This document shows, one piece after another, positions 8,601-17,275 of a stretch of DNA of 33,328 nucleotides; within the stretch, counting starts at the first letter, position 1, and the number at the start of each line of letters is the position of its first letter. A model generated the notes under the pieces. That model made no database searches and had not been told where the DNA came from. It saw nothing but the letters and a program-made list of their open reading frames with translations. This stretch comes from Sphingomonadales bacterium (GTDB lineage: Bacteria; Pseudomonadota; Alphaproteobacteria; Sphingomonadales; Sphingomonadaceae), in NCBI GenBank assembly GCA_005773165.1, contig SXHP01000278.1:1-33328 (forward strand). The letters run 5' to 3'. The position numbers and the translations under genes are program-made.

Positions 8601-10982
8601 CGCGAGGAAGCGATCGCCGCCGATTTGCTGCCGCTGGTGAAAACGCTTGAGAATGGCTGGGCGATGCCTGCCGACACGGCGCGCGTCTTCGAGACCGCCT
8701 ATGCGCATTGGTTCGCCTGGACGCGGACCGACGAGGAGCCGCTGCTCCGCCGCTTCGTGCCGAGCGAGCAGAGCGATCGGATCGAGCGCTTCCGCGCCAT
8801 CGACGATCGGATGAGCACGCTTGCCAGCCGTTACATCCGGGCCAAAGTGTGCGGGCTGATCCCCGACAAGGCCGATGTCGGCAAGAAGGACGGCTACAGC
8901 GTCCTGAAGCGACAGCTCCAACTGCAACGCGCGCACAAACCGATCCGACAGCTGGCGGCGGAGATGGGCGACGCCTTTACGCGGCTCGCGCCCTGCATGC
9001 TGATGAGCCCGCTCTCGATCGCGCAATACCTGCCGGCGGATCAGGCGCTGTTCGACCTGGTCATTTTCGACGAAGCCTCCCAGATCACCCCTTGGGACGC
9101 GGTGGGCGCAATGGCGCGCGGCACGCAATGCGTGATCGCGGGCGATCCTCGGCAGATGCCGCCGTCCAACGACTTCCAGCGCGCTGCGGGCGCCACGTCG
9201 GATGACGACGGCACGGAACCCGATCTCGACTCCATCCTGGAGGAATGCCTCGGCGCGCGCGTGCCGCAGCATAGCCTGGACTGGCATTACCGCAGCCAGC
9301 ATGAGAGCCTCATCGCCTTCTCAAACCACCGCTATTACGAGAACCGGCTGGTCACCTTTCCGGCGCCCGAGACGCGGCCGAGCGCAGTCAGCTGGGAGCG
9401 GGTGCCCGGCGTCTGGGCGCGCGGTGCGGGACGGGTGAACGAGGTGGAGGCGCGCGCGATCGTCGCCGACGCGGTGCATCGTCTGCGCGACCCCGGCTTT
9501 GTCAACGCAAAGGGCGATCCGCTCACTTTGGGCATCATCACCATGAACGTCGAGCAGATGCGGCTGGTCGAGGACCTGCTCGACGCCGCCCGGCGCGCGC
9601 ACCCCGAGATCGAGCGCCATTTCGCCGAGGACCGGCTCGAACCCGTCGTGGTTCGAAACTTGGAGACTGCGCAAGGCGACGAGCGCGACGTGATCCTGTT
9701 GGGCGTCGGCTTCGGGCCGACAGAGCCCGGTGGCCAAACCATGTCGATGAGCTTCGGCAAGCTCAACGGACTGGGTGGCGGGCGGCGACTGAACGTGGCG
9801 GTCACTCGCGCCCGAGCCGAGATGCGCGTCTTCACGTCCTTTGATCCCGGCATGATCGACCTGACCCGGACGAGCAGCGAGGCGGTGCGCGACCTGAAGC
9901 ATTTCGTCGAATATGCGCAGCGTGGGCCCCGCGCGCTGGCCGAGGCAGACCGTGGCTCCTTGGGCGATGTCGAATCGCCGTTCGAGGAAGCGGTCGCCGC
10001 CGAACTCAGGCGGCGCGGCTGGCAGGTGGCGCCTCAGGTCGGCGTATCCAAGTTCCGCATCGACCTGGGACTGGTCCATCCCGATCGGCCGGGCGATTAT
10101 CTGCTCGGCATCGAGTGCGACGGGGCGGCCTACCACTCGGCCGCGACCGCGCGCGACCGCGACAAGGTGCGTCAAGCCATCCTGGAGGGCCTCGGCTGGC
10201 GGCTCCTACGCATCTGGTCAACCGACTGGTGGACCAACAAGGCCCGCGCGGCGGACAAGCTCGACGCCGCGATCCGCGCTGCGCTGGATGACGATCGTGC
10301 GAAGCGCGCCGCCGAGATGCCGGTCCCCGCTCCACCCGTGCCGGCGAACGATGCCCTTCCTGTTGCGGAGCCGCCGCTGGACGACGACATCCAGCCGACG
10401 CCGCGCACGGACGCGCTGGTGGCTCGGTCGGTGCCGGCGCCGGACCTGCCGCTCACCGGCGGCGCCCGCGTCCAGCTGTTCGACCCGCCCGCGCCGCCGC
10501 CCGACGACGGTCGATACCGGCCAGCCGACTTCACGACGCTCCAAGATCAGATCGACGCTGCTCGCTTTGCGGAGACGGACTATCGTGCGACGCTGCGTCG
10601 ATTGATCGCGCATGTCGTCGAGCGGGAGGCGCCGATCGCGGAGACTTTACTGGTGCAGCGGATCGCGCGCGCGCACGGCTTTCAGCGCGCCGGCAACCGC
10701 ATCCACGAGCGTATTGTCAACATCGCGCGCCATCATCATCACCGCTGCCCCGACGGCTTCATCTGGAGCGACGATGCGGCGCCCGCGCACTGGTCGCACG
10801 CGCGCCAGCCGGCCGCCGATGCGTTCGTCCGACAGATCGAGGAGATCGCGCCCGCCGAGCTTCGTGCGGCCGGAAGCGACGATCCGGTGGAGATCGCCCG
10901 CCGCTTCGGAGTTCGCCGCCTCAGCGCGGGCGCCCGGACCAAGATCGAGCAAGCGTTGGCAGGAGGGACGAGGTTTGGCTGA
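5652..10982 (+). CDS. DUF4011-type SF1 helicase with transglutaminase-like and Vsr-like nuclease domains (main part)
   Basis: The open frame is 1776 codons; numbering below counts from ATG 5130 as if the gene were intact (1950 residues). A transglutaminase-like domain has VATCLDTALLF (Cys218) and RGHAFAGVWL (His244). DUF4011 starts near 375 (WQRKLLNLTTANRLLH). The SF1 core has Walker A GPPGCGKSQ (~684), Walker B FDEAS (~1314), GDPRQMPP, WHYRSQHESLI, QGDERDVILL and LNVAVTRAR (~1555). A Vsr/MTES_1575-like nuclease follows with FRIDLGL and GIECDGAAYHS (~1640-1670), then a DUF3320-like tail (~1810-1880). Known DUF4011-helicase-Vsr proteins are associated with phage defence (I recall one reported as Hhe). 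ATG 5652 is only the first start after TAG 5565 and has a weak ribosome site, so the true product is probably longer or the gene is broken. It overlaps the next gene by eight bases. Confidence 0.88.
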   Translation: MAAAIWTAVTGLRLSYALPPASFERTGQKVRTPGAILDGRVATCLDTALLFAAALEQAGLNPLVVFTRGHAFAGVWLQPVEFANLLTDEAAALRRRTDLDDLLVFETTLATHEPPATFTQAIAAAQRLLGEGAAVPFEMAIDIRRARMQRIRPLGVAAGTPDRLVEDGAAVVDGLDEAPALGGFSVEVEETSSAPADRVRQWQRKLLNLTTANRLLHVPDGGKALRLLCPDPGRLEDLLASGRKVRITAMPDLQTGGRDVKLYDQQTLSSLRDEVAAQALGRGEALSTLPKDKLDSALVELYRKARTDMEEGGANTLFLALGFLRWKKSAGEEKSYRAPLILLPVRLERKSALSGVVMVSHEDEPRFNLTLLELLRQDFELGIPGLGGDLPKDEHGVDVAAVWRSVRIAVRDIPGFEVVPDVVLGTFSFAKYLMWKDLVDRADRLKESLLVRHLLERESNVFENGAALPRADELDATVDPGSLFTPLPADSSQLAAVVASARGQSFVLDGPPGCGKSQTIANMIAHNLALGRRVLFVAEKRAALEVVQRRLAEKGLGPFCLELHSAKATKAAVLKQLDQAWTTRDALTTEEWEREAAEARTLRGELNAVVDLLHRVEPNGWTIHRAIGVSVRDGGESAPRLRFAPGARHDRADMARLRDIARRLGLAWREVGDLPAELGAIAVTDWSPSWEGDVVATATALAPVLDALDEARVLLLKATALPLAASDRAGLGRLLGFVRLLLGMHGHDLRFAFAPTMADQVTAAREGAALIKEHRTEEQGLSAPYAPEAARRIDIAETEVAWAEARARWWIFATFAKRRVARDLARGGGAAGEVDPTQDLPRLARMRDLLERIDTLGQRASGLPGWSGLSTSPEAVEAAIARADRLRAGIAAEADGADELLALRAAASRLLVEGNDLLAPDGSIAQSADRLDAALGAFDRAADRFAELAGSTEAASFDTLRSQATTVVAHGRRLRDWTAWRRVREEAIAADLLPLVKTLENGWAMPADTARVFETAYAHWFAWTRTDEEPLLRRFVPSEQSDRIERFRAIDDRMSTLASRYIRAKVCGLIPDKADVGKKDGYSVLKRQLQLQRAHKPIRQLAAEMGDAFTRLAPCMLMSPLSIAQYLPADQALFDLVIFDEASQITPWDAVGAMARGTQCVIAGDPRQMPPSNDFQRAAGATSDDDGTEPDLDSILEECLGARVPQHSLDWHYRSQHESLIAFSNHRYYENRLVTFPAPETRPSAVSWERVPGVWARGAGRVNEVEARAIVADAVHRLRDPGFVNAKGDPLTLGIITMNVEQMRLVEDLLDAARRAHPEIERHFAEDRLEPVVVRNLETAQGDERDVILLGVGFGPTEPGGQTMSMSFGKLNGLGGGRRLNVAVTRARAEMRVFTSFDPGMIDLTRTSSEAVRDLKHFVEYAQRGPRALAEADRGSLGDVESPFEEAVAAELRRRGWQVAPQVGVSKFRIDLGLVHPDRPGDYLLGIECDGAAYHSAATARDRDKVRQAILEGLGWRLLRIWSTDWWTNKARAADKLDAAIRAALDDDRAKRAAEMPVPAPPVPANDALPVAEPPLDDDIQPTPRTDALVARSVPAPDLPLTGGARVQLFDPPAPPPDDGRYRPADFTTLQDQIDAARFAETDYRATLRRLIAHVVEREAPIAETLLVQRIARAHGFQRAGNRIHERIVNIARHHHHRCPDGFIWSDDAAPAHWSHARQPAADAFVRQIEEIAPAELRAAGSDDPVEIARRFGVRRLSAGARTKIEQALAGGTRFG

Positions 10983-11841
10983 TCGCTCGAGCATGAGCGG
11001 CCAATCGCCGCTGACCTGGACCTTCGTTCGCGACATACAGCCTCTGCCTGTCAGCGACCGCCGCCTGCTCCTGCGCGAGATGCGGGTTGATGGTGTCGAC
11101 CACCGCAACGACGAGAGTTTCTACGGCTGGCTGGCCGATCGCTACCGCCAACACGAATTGGTCGAGGTCGACCAGGCGCTCCGCCGGTGCTGCGCCAAGG
11201 CGGAGCAGCGCATGGCGATCAGAAGCTTGACGAACTGGCTGTTCCGAGAAAGTGGCCGGCGACCGGACCCAGACGGCGAGCCGGAGCAGGGCTTTCACGC
11301 CATGGTGTTGCAGGTCCGCGCGACATCCGACGAGAACGCTGCCATCATCGACGCGCTCGCGCCCTACTTCCAGCGGCCAGAGGAGCGCGAGACGTCCGCG
11401 CCGCCAGAAAGCGTCGAGCCCCTCGATGCCGCCGCGGTGCTCGCGCGCCTCGAAGCGGCCATCAAGCAGCTGGCGACCGAACCTTCATTCGACCTGCTGC
11501 TCCGCGCTGATGCGTTCGCCTCGGACATCGAGGAGCATTACGCGCGGCTGCAGGACGGGGCGGCACGCCAAGCCTTGGCACGACGACTCGCGGCAGCGCT
11601 GGCGCAGCTGCCTCCCGAGGACGCAGCAGCGGTCGGCGACGCGCTTGTCGCGGCACTCGATGTCGAAGTGCTGGAGCAGCTCTTGGCGGCTGCCGAGGCG
11701 TTTGCGGCCGCCCAGAGCGCGTGGGAAGACGCAGAAGTCCGCTGTCGCGAGCTGCCCGCGCCGAGCGACGGGCCGCGGAAGATCGTCGCCGTGACGCCTA
11801 CGATGCGTGGGAGGAAGCCGGCGAGAGTTGGCGCGCGCTGA
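10975..11841 (+). CDS. Unknown helical protein between helicase-nuclease and giant ATPase
   Basis: I do not recognise the family of this 288-aa protein. TTG 10975 is chosen because a perfect AGGAGG (10961-10966) sits eight bases upstream; ATG 10993 would be 26 bases away. The start overlaps the end of the helicase gene, so the two are probably translationally coupled. The N-terminal ~110 residues (TWTFVRDIQPLPVSDRRLLL) look globular; residues ~135-270 are Ala/Leu/Glu-rich and probably all helical. The last ~18 residues (VTPTMRGRKPARVGAR) are abruptly basic, while the other forward frame from about 11785 reads DAYDAWEEAGESWRALIDSA, which resembles the preceding AQSAWEDAEVRCRE. A frameshift near 11785-11795 may therefore have separated this protein from the following one. 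Confidence 0.75.
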   Translation: MADRSSMSGQSPLTWTFVRDIQPLPVSDRRLLLREMRVDGVDHRNDESFYGWLADRYRQHELVEVDQALRRCCAKAEQRMAIRSLTNWLFRESGRRPDPDGEPEQGFHAMVLQVRATSDENAAIIDALAPYFQRPEERETSAPPESVEPLDAAAVLARLEAAIKQLATEPSFDLLLRADAFASDIEEHYARLQDGAARQALARRLAAALAQLPPEDAAAVGDALVAALDVEVLEQLLAAAEAFAAAQSAWEDAEVRCRELPAPSDGPRKIVAVTPTMRGRKPARVGAR

Positions 11842-11855
11842 TCGATAGCGCTCAG

Positions 11856-14800
11856 ATGACCTCGCTAGCGCCTATGGCCGACCTGACGTCGTCGGCCGAA
11901 GTTGCCGTTGACACGTCGGAGGTCGCAAAGCCCCGTGCGGAGCCGGCGGAGACGGCACCAATTGAGGATGAGCTATCTTTCCCCGAGGTAACCGTTGTCG
12001 AAGAGGCCACGCTTGAGGAGATCCCGGCTGCTGAAGATGCCCCGGCGCCTCATGACGCTGACGCGACCCATTCCGACGACGACCTGATCGAGACCATCGA
12101 CGAGGACGAGGAGGCGCCGGAGCAGCCTGCCGCAACGCCGGAGGTGGGAGCCGCGCCCACCGCCGCTGCCGCCGCCGCGACGCCGTGGGACGGTTGGATC
12201 GGCGCCGCGCTGGCGGCCGATAGGGTCGGGCTGGCCTTTCACCTCGCCACCGCCCGCGACCTGGTCGGCGGTGGAGACGAGGGCCTCGCCGCCCCGTTGC
12301 TAGAAGGTGTGCTGCACGGCCGCACGAGCCGCAGCGCATACGATGGGGCATGGCGGCGGTACGAAGCGCTCCGTGAGCCGCTGCTTGCCGAAGCGCAGGC
12401 TGCTCGGGACCCCGCGCGCCTGCTGCTCCTGATGGCAGGTGCATTGCGCCCCGCCCTGGTGCAGAGCCAGACCGCGCTCGACATCGTGGAAGCACTGGAG
12501 GGCGATGTCGCTGCGCAGCTCAACGGACTGAAGCGGCTGCTCCTTGACGTGCGCGGCTCCGGGGTCACCAGCCTTCAGGACCTGACCGCGCCCGCCGGCG
12601 CGGATTTGCTGCGTCGGCGCGCAGCGGCGGCGCGGACGGCGCTGGAAGAATGGCTGGGCGCTGCGCCCAGCCGCAAGACCAATTATACGCCCGCGAACTG
12701 GGTGTGGCAGTCCCTGGTCGGCGGTGACGGCGCCATCGGCAGCGCGGTCAACGCCGCGATCGCCGGTGCGGATGGAGCGCGCGAGAAGGTTCGCGCACTC
12801 CTCGACACCCTGGCGGATCGCGCCGCGGCCGAGGCGATGATCTACGCCGCGGACGAAGCCCGCATGAGCCGTGGGCGCCACCCGATCGAAGGCGGCGCGC
12901 TTCGGCAGATGCTCAATCTGTGCGGCGGTGTCGCCGACCTGCTGGGCGACTGGCTCCGCGACACGGGCGAGATCGCCGACCACGTCGACCGGCACCGCCA
13001 GCGGCGGACGGCATTGTTGCGCGAGCTCAGGGCTGTGCGTGGCCTGGCGATCTCGGCCGCGACCTTCGGTCCCTACACGGCCGTTGCGGCCGGCCTGTTC
13101 GCGTCGATGGTGGACACGGTGACCGCAGAGCTGGAGGGCACGCGCGAGGTGGGTGCCTGGTCGGCGGACGACGAGCTGGCGCTCCTGCCCGCCTTTCCGC
13201 TCAACGCTCGGCACGACATCATTATGGAGGAGGACGATGCGCCCATTCTGGCCAGCGCCGCGGCCCGCGCGCTCGATGCCGGATCGGTGCCGTCGCCTGC
13301 GGCAGCGTTCGACCTCGCGCTGGAGGAGGGGAACGCCAGCGCAGCGACCCGCCTGCTTCCATATGTCGCGGATGGGGATCGGCCCGCCGCCGCGGCGAGG
13401 CTGGCGAAGGCGATCGAGCAGGCCTGCGCGTCCACCGAGAACCGCGCGCGCGTGCTGCGCCAGCGGCTCGACGACCTGCAGATCGCGCTGACCGGCGACG
13501 ATCCGCTACCGGACGCGATCGAGCGCGACATGAGCGCTTTTGAGGGCGCGGAACTGGACAAGCTGCCGCTCGACACCGCCGACCGCAGCGACATGGCCGA
13601 CTTCCCCGCGGCAAATCGCCGGCTGGACGCCATCGAGAGCCGCCTGCTGGCGGCGCGCGCGCCCGTCGCCAAGCGGCTGGAACAGGCGATCACCGACCTG
13701 GAGACGCGGCTTGGTCAACGCTTGGAGGAGCCGCGCGCGCTGCTGGCCGAGGGCGATCTCGGCACGCTGGCCGAGTCGGTGGTGCAGATCGAACGTCACG
13801 GCCTCGCGCCGGCGCAGCTCGGCTCCTCGGTGGAGTTGTTGCGGCGTTTCGGGGCGGTAGTCGCCGAGCTGGGCGACCCGCCGAGCCTGGACCTCGTCCG
13901 CCTGCAGCACATCGCCCGCGACGGCAGCCGCCTCGGGCCCTTCGACTTCGGCGCGCTCACGACGACGGACCGGACGCGCGCCGAACAGCTGCTGGCGAGC
14001 TGGAAGGACCTCCGCCGCGCCGCCGCCCGCGAGTTCAAGGGCGATGTATCCGCCGCGATGCGCAACGCGACGATCGGGCTGCTGACCGCTCTCGGCTTCT
14101 CGGGCGTGCGGGTCGAGCAGGTGCAGCGCGACCGCGCGCTGCTGCGGGTTACGGTCGCAACCGATCCGCTTCGCCGACGCGAGGACTGCCTGGTTCCCGC
14201 GTTCGGGAGCGAAGCCAGGGGCCGCTACGCCATCCTTGTAGTGCCGGACGGTGAGATGCGGTCGGCGCTCAACCTCTTTGACACGCTGCCCGACCAGATC
14301 ATTGTGCTCGCCACCGGCGCGCTTCAGCCGCGGATACGACGCGATCTCCAGCGCCAGTCGCGCAACGGCACGCGCAGCGTGGCCTTGGCCGACGCGGTCA
14401 CCGCAGCCGTGCTGGCGAGCGAGCCCGATGCCGGCACGCGCGCCTTCTTCGACCTAGCGCTGCCGTTCGGCGCCGCGCGGCCCTATGCCGACACCAGCGC
14501 CCAGACTTCGATCGAGATGTTCTTTGGACGCGAGAACGAATATCGCCGACTCGTCGATCGGCAGGGTGCCTGCCTTGTCTACGGCGGCCGCCAGCTGGGC
14601 AAGACCGCGTTGCTCAAGCAGGTTGAGTTGAAGGAGAACGTGAACGCCGATCGGGTCGCGATCTATTGCGACATCCGCACGATCGGGGACACCTTGCCGC
14701 CCGACGAAGTCTGGAGCGCCGTCGAGCGGAAGCTGCGCGACAACAAGGTTGCGCTGCCCGAAGGCAAGTCGCTGGCAGACCGCCTGCGCGGATGGGCGAG

Positions 14801-16538
14801 CGCGGCGCCCGGACGCTACATGCTGGTCCTGCTCGACGAGGCGGACGCTTTCCTCGAGCGCGAGATGCGGGAGGACTTTCCGCAGATCGGCCGCATGAAG
14901 ACGCTGATGGACGATACCAGTCGTTCGGTGAAGTTCGTCTTCGCCGGGCTGCATAACGTCCAGCGCTTCCACCGCGCGCCCAACAGCCCGCTTCTGCACT
15001 TCGGCAAGTCGATCAACGTCGGTCCGTTGCTCGGCAGCGACCGGGAGGCCGCGCGGCAGATGGCGCTGGAGCCTATGGCGGCGATCGGCATGACTTTCGA
15101 TCAGCCGGTCGATGCGTCGCACATGCTTTCGCTGGTCGGCTTCTATCCCTCACTCATGCAAAGCTTCGGCAAGGCGGTTGTGACCGCGGTCGATGCCCGC
15201 CTGAAGCAGCCGGGCGAAGGCGCATCCATGCCGTTCCGCATCGATCGCGCGCTGATCGAGGAATGCTTTAAACAGCAGGAGTTCCGCGCGGGGGTGGTGG
15301 AACGCTTTCAGAAAACCTTGCAGCTCGACGAGCGGTATGAATTGCTCACCTACGCCGTGTGGCAGCGCGCGTCGCAGGATGTGCTGGAGGGCAGGCCGGC
15401 GGCGCGCGGCTATCCGGCGTCCGAAATCCGCCGCATGGCCGACGAATGGTGGCCCGCGGGCTTCCGCGACACCGACTCGCCCGACGCCTTCGCCGCGCTG
15501 CTCGACGAGATGGTCGAGATGGGCGTGCTCGCCAGCGAAGGCGAGCGCTACGCCCTGCGCTCGCAGCGGATCGTCGCGATGTTGGGCGACAAGGCCGCGA
15601 TCGAGGATCGGCTCCAGAGCTTCAGCGGCAGGGCGCCGAAGCGACGCGCGGACCCGATGACCAGCCACCGCCGGATCGGCGCCGTCTGGTCGCCGATGTC
15701 GCTGCGCCAAGAGGCGATCATCGCCGAGCGGCTGTCGCGGCCGAACGATCCGGCGGCCGTGCTTCTGATCGGCGCCTCGCCCGCGACCGGCGCGGACGAT
15801 GTCGCCGACGCGCTGACCAGCCTTGCCGACAAGCTGGAGTGGCCGCGCGTCCGCGGGCTCGCCGCGCGCTCGGCTCAGGTGATCATCGAAGTTGCCAAAG
15901 CGATAAAGAGCGAAGCGCGCGCCGACAGGCCCAAGCTGATCGTCGTGGAAGGCTGGCCCCCGCCGGAGGAGCTGGCGGCGCTGCGCCGCCACCGGGTGTT
16001 CCGCGATTCCCAGCAGCCAGTCCGCGTCGTCTTCCACGGCGCACCTACGGCGCCGCTCCTTCGCCTGCCCGACGCGCCCGACTTGCTGCTGCTGCTGTTG
16101 GGACCGCTGCCGCAGGAAGCGATGGTGCATTGGATGAACCGCGAGAACCTGAGCTTTGCCGATCAGGAGGAGGTGCAGGCGTCGCTGCGCGAGGCGACGG
16201 GCGGGCTGCTGCAGGTGCTCGACTCCATCAAGAAGCCGCCGCCTGCCGAGCGGCAGGACCCGGAACGGCTGTTGGTCCGTGCCCGTACAACGCTGCTCAC
16301 GGCGGAGGACTTGGGACTGCACGGATCGCTCGAGTCGCTGGCGCGTGAGTTGAGGGAATTGATCGGCGGCGATCCGCTGCCGGAGCGCGAACTGCGGGAA
16401 TTCGCGATCACGCATGATCCGGCGAGTGGGGCCGATCTGCTAGATCTGCTCCGCGCGTTGGGTGTGATTGAGCAGGCCAGCATCGCCGACGAGCCGCAGC
16501 TCGCGATCAACCCGGCGGCAGTGCGCGCGCTGGCGTGA
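11856..16538 (+). CDS. Giant protein with ORC/STAND-like AAA ATPase domain
   Basis: The 1560-aa product starts with an acidic, Ala/Pro/Glu-rich low-complexity stretch (to ~110), then a long helical region (~110-780). A small alpha/beta domain follows (~790-880, with AILVVPDGEMRSALNLF and DQIIVLATGAL). The ATPase opens with MFFGRENEYRRL, has Walker A YGGRQLGKTALL (~909-920), Walker B MLVLLDEADAF (Asp994) and a sensor-like VKFVFAGLHN, and is followed by a probable winged helix (~1160-1250). A second alpha/beta domain (~1280-1430) lacks a P-loop. The order resembles AAA_16/STAND sensors. ATG 11856 lacks a good ribosome site and the frame is open upstream, so the start is uncertain (coupling or a frameshift with the preceding gene). 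It overlaps the next gene by GTGA. Confidence 0.85.
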   Translation: MTSLAPMADLTSSAEVAVDTSEVAKPRAEPAETAPIEDELSFPEVTVVEEATLEEIPAAEDAPAPHDADATHSDDDLIETIDEDEEAPEQPAATPEVGAAPTAAAAAATPWDGWIGAALAADRVGLAFHLATARDLVGGGDEGLAAPLLEGVLHGRTSRSAYDGAWRRYEALREPLLAEAQAARDPARLLLLMAGALRPALVQSQTALDIVEALEGDVAAQLNGLKRLLLDVRGSGVTSLQDLTAPAGADLLRRRAAAARTALEEWLGAAPSRKTNYTPANWVWQSLVGGDGAIGSAVNAAIAGADGAREKVRALLDTLADRAAAEAMIYAADEARMSRGRHPIEGGALRQMLNLCGGVADLLGDWLRDTGEIADHVDRHRQRRTALLRELRAVRGLAISAATFGPYTAVAAGLFASMVDTVTAELEGTREVGAWSADDELALLPAFPLNARHDIIMEEDDAPILASAAARALDAGSVPSPAAAFDLALEEGNASAATRLLPYVADGDRPAAAARLAKAIEQACASTENRARVLRQRLDDLQIALTGDDPLPDAIERDMSAFEGAELDKLPLDTADRSDMADFPAANRRLDAIESRLLAARAPVAKRLEQAITDLETRLGQRLEEPRALLAEGDLGTLAESVVQIERHGLAPAQLGSSVELLRRFGAVVAELGDPPSLDLVRLQHIARDGSRLGPFDFGALTTTDRTRAEQLLASWKDLRRAAAREFKGDVSAAMRNATIGLLTALGFSGVRVEQVQRDRALLRVTVATDPLRRREDCLVPAFGSEARGRYAILVVPDGEMRSALNLFDTLPDQIIVLATGALQPRIRRDLQRQSRNGTRSVALADAVTAAVLASEPDAGTRAFFDLALPFGAARPYADTSAQTSIEMFFGRENEYRRLVDRQGACLVYGGRQLGKTALLKQVELKENVNADRVAIYCDIRTIGDTLPPDEVWSAVERKLRDNKVALPEGKSLADRLRGWASAAPGRYMLVLLDEADAFLEREMREDFPQIGRMKTLMDDTSRSVKFVFAGLHNVQRFHRAPNSPLLHFGKSINVGPLLGSDREAARQMALEPMAAIGMTFDQPVDASHMLSLVGFYPSLMQSFGKAVVTAVDARLKQPGEGASMPFRIDRALIEECFKQQEFRAGVVERFQKTLQLDERYELLTYAVWQRASQDVLEGRPAARGYPASEIRRMADEWWPAGFRDTDSPDAFAALLDEMVEMGVLASEGERYALRSQRIVAMLGDKAAIEDRLQSFSGRAPKRRADPMTSHRRIGAVWSPMSLRQEAIIAERLSRPNDPAAVLLIGASPATGADDVADALTSLADKLEWPRVRGLAARSAQVIIEVAKAIKSEARADRPKLIVVEGWPPPEELAALRRHRVFRDSQQPVRVVFHGAPTAPLLRLPDAPDLLLLLLGPLPQEAMVHWMNRENLSFADQEEVQASLREATGGLLQVLDSIKKPPPAERQDPERLLVRARTTLLTAEDLGLHGSLESLARELRELIGGDPLPERELREFAITHDPASGADLLDLLRALGVIEQASIADEPQLAINPAAVRALA

Positions 16539-17218
16539 GCGACGCGCTGCTGGACCAGTTGGCGGAGGCCCGCTTCGACGCGCTGCTCGAACATGCGGCT
16601 GAGGGTCCGCCGTTGCTGCTCCGCACACGCCGCAGCGACACGCTGGCGCGCCTGCTCGACCGCGCCCGCGCCGGCCCGCTGATGTTGGATGTAGCGGAAG
16701 CGGGCCTAGCCGGGCCGCCGGTGGACGCGCTGCGCCGGGCGGCGGAGACACTGGGAGCCGTTGCGGACGACCTCGCCGGACTGGCGACCGCACCCGAGCT
16801 GCGCCACGCGGTGCTGGTCGGCGATGCCCGCACCGATGCAGCCGCCTGGCTGACTGTCGCCGGTGCCTGGGCATCGTTGCGCCGCCGCCTTAAACCGCCG
16901 GGGCCGACCTTGATCCTGATCACCGAGCCGGTGCGGCCACCGGCGGGCTGCACCTACTTCGACGACGGCGCCTTATTCGGCCCGATCGAATCCGCCCTGC
17001 TATCCCGCATGCTGCGCCCGGAGGCCGGGCTGCTCGCCCAGGCGGCGGACGCCGCGGTGATCGAAGTCGCGCGCGGCGATGGCGGGCTGCTCGGCGCGCT
17101 TCTGACGCTGGGCGACACCGACCGGCTCGATCCGACCGCTTGGATCGCGCGACAGCCGACCACCGCCGTCGCTGCGGCGCTGCTCTGGCGCGGCGAGGAG
17201 GCGCCCTGCCCCTGCTGA
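16535..17218 (+). CDS. Last gene of the helicase/ATPase module, N-terminal part (ends at in-frame TGA)
   Basis: GTG 16535 overlaps the stop of the giant ATPase in a GTGA junction, implying translational coupling. The 227 residues have an alternating alpha/beta look (PLMLDVAEAGL, HAVLVGDARTDAAAWL, PTLILITEPVRPP, AAVIEVARGDGGLL) but no P-loop and no family I can name; they resemble the P-loop-free alpha/beta domain at the end of the preceding protein. TGA 17216-17218 ends the frame after APCPC, yet the same frame continues open to 17560 with plausible sequence (LSRHNPAALRRRVWRGHLGVLL). A single TGG-to-TGA change would explain the stop; the uninterrupted protein would have 341 residues and a HEPN-like C-terminus. 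Confidence 0.75.
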   Translation: MSDALLDQLAEARFDALLEHAAEGPPLLLRTRRSDTLARLLDRARAGPLMLDVAEAGLAGPPVDALRRAAETLGAVADDLAGLATAPELRHAVLVGDARTDAAAWLTVAGAWASLRRRLKPPGPTLILITEPVRPPAGCTYFDDGALFGPIESALLSRMLRPEAGLLAQAADAAVIEVARGDGGLLGALLTLGDTDRLDPTAWIARQPTTAVAAALLWRGEEAPCPC

Positions 17219-17275
17219 CTCTCGCGCCACAATCCCGCGGCGCTGCGTCGCCGAGTCTGGCGCGGCCACCTGGGC

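Noticed and set aside
10612..10974. Upstream extension of the 288-aa protein to 10612
   Set aside because: It overlaps the conserved end of the helicase-nuclease; TTG 10975 has a perfect AGGAGG eight bases upstream.
5487..17218. Selenocysteine as explanation for the two TGA codons
   Set aside because: No selenocysteine insertion hairpin is evident after either TGA, relatives have Trp at the first site as I recall, and the TAG at 5565 would remain unexplained.
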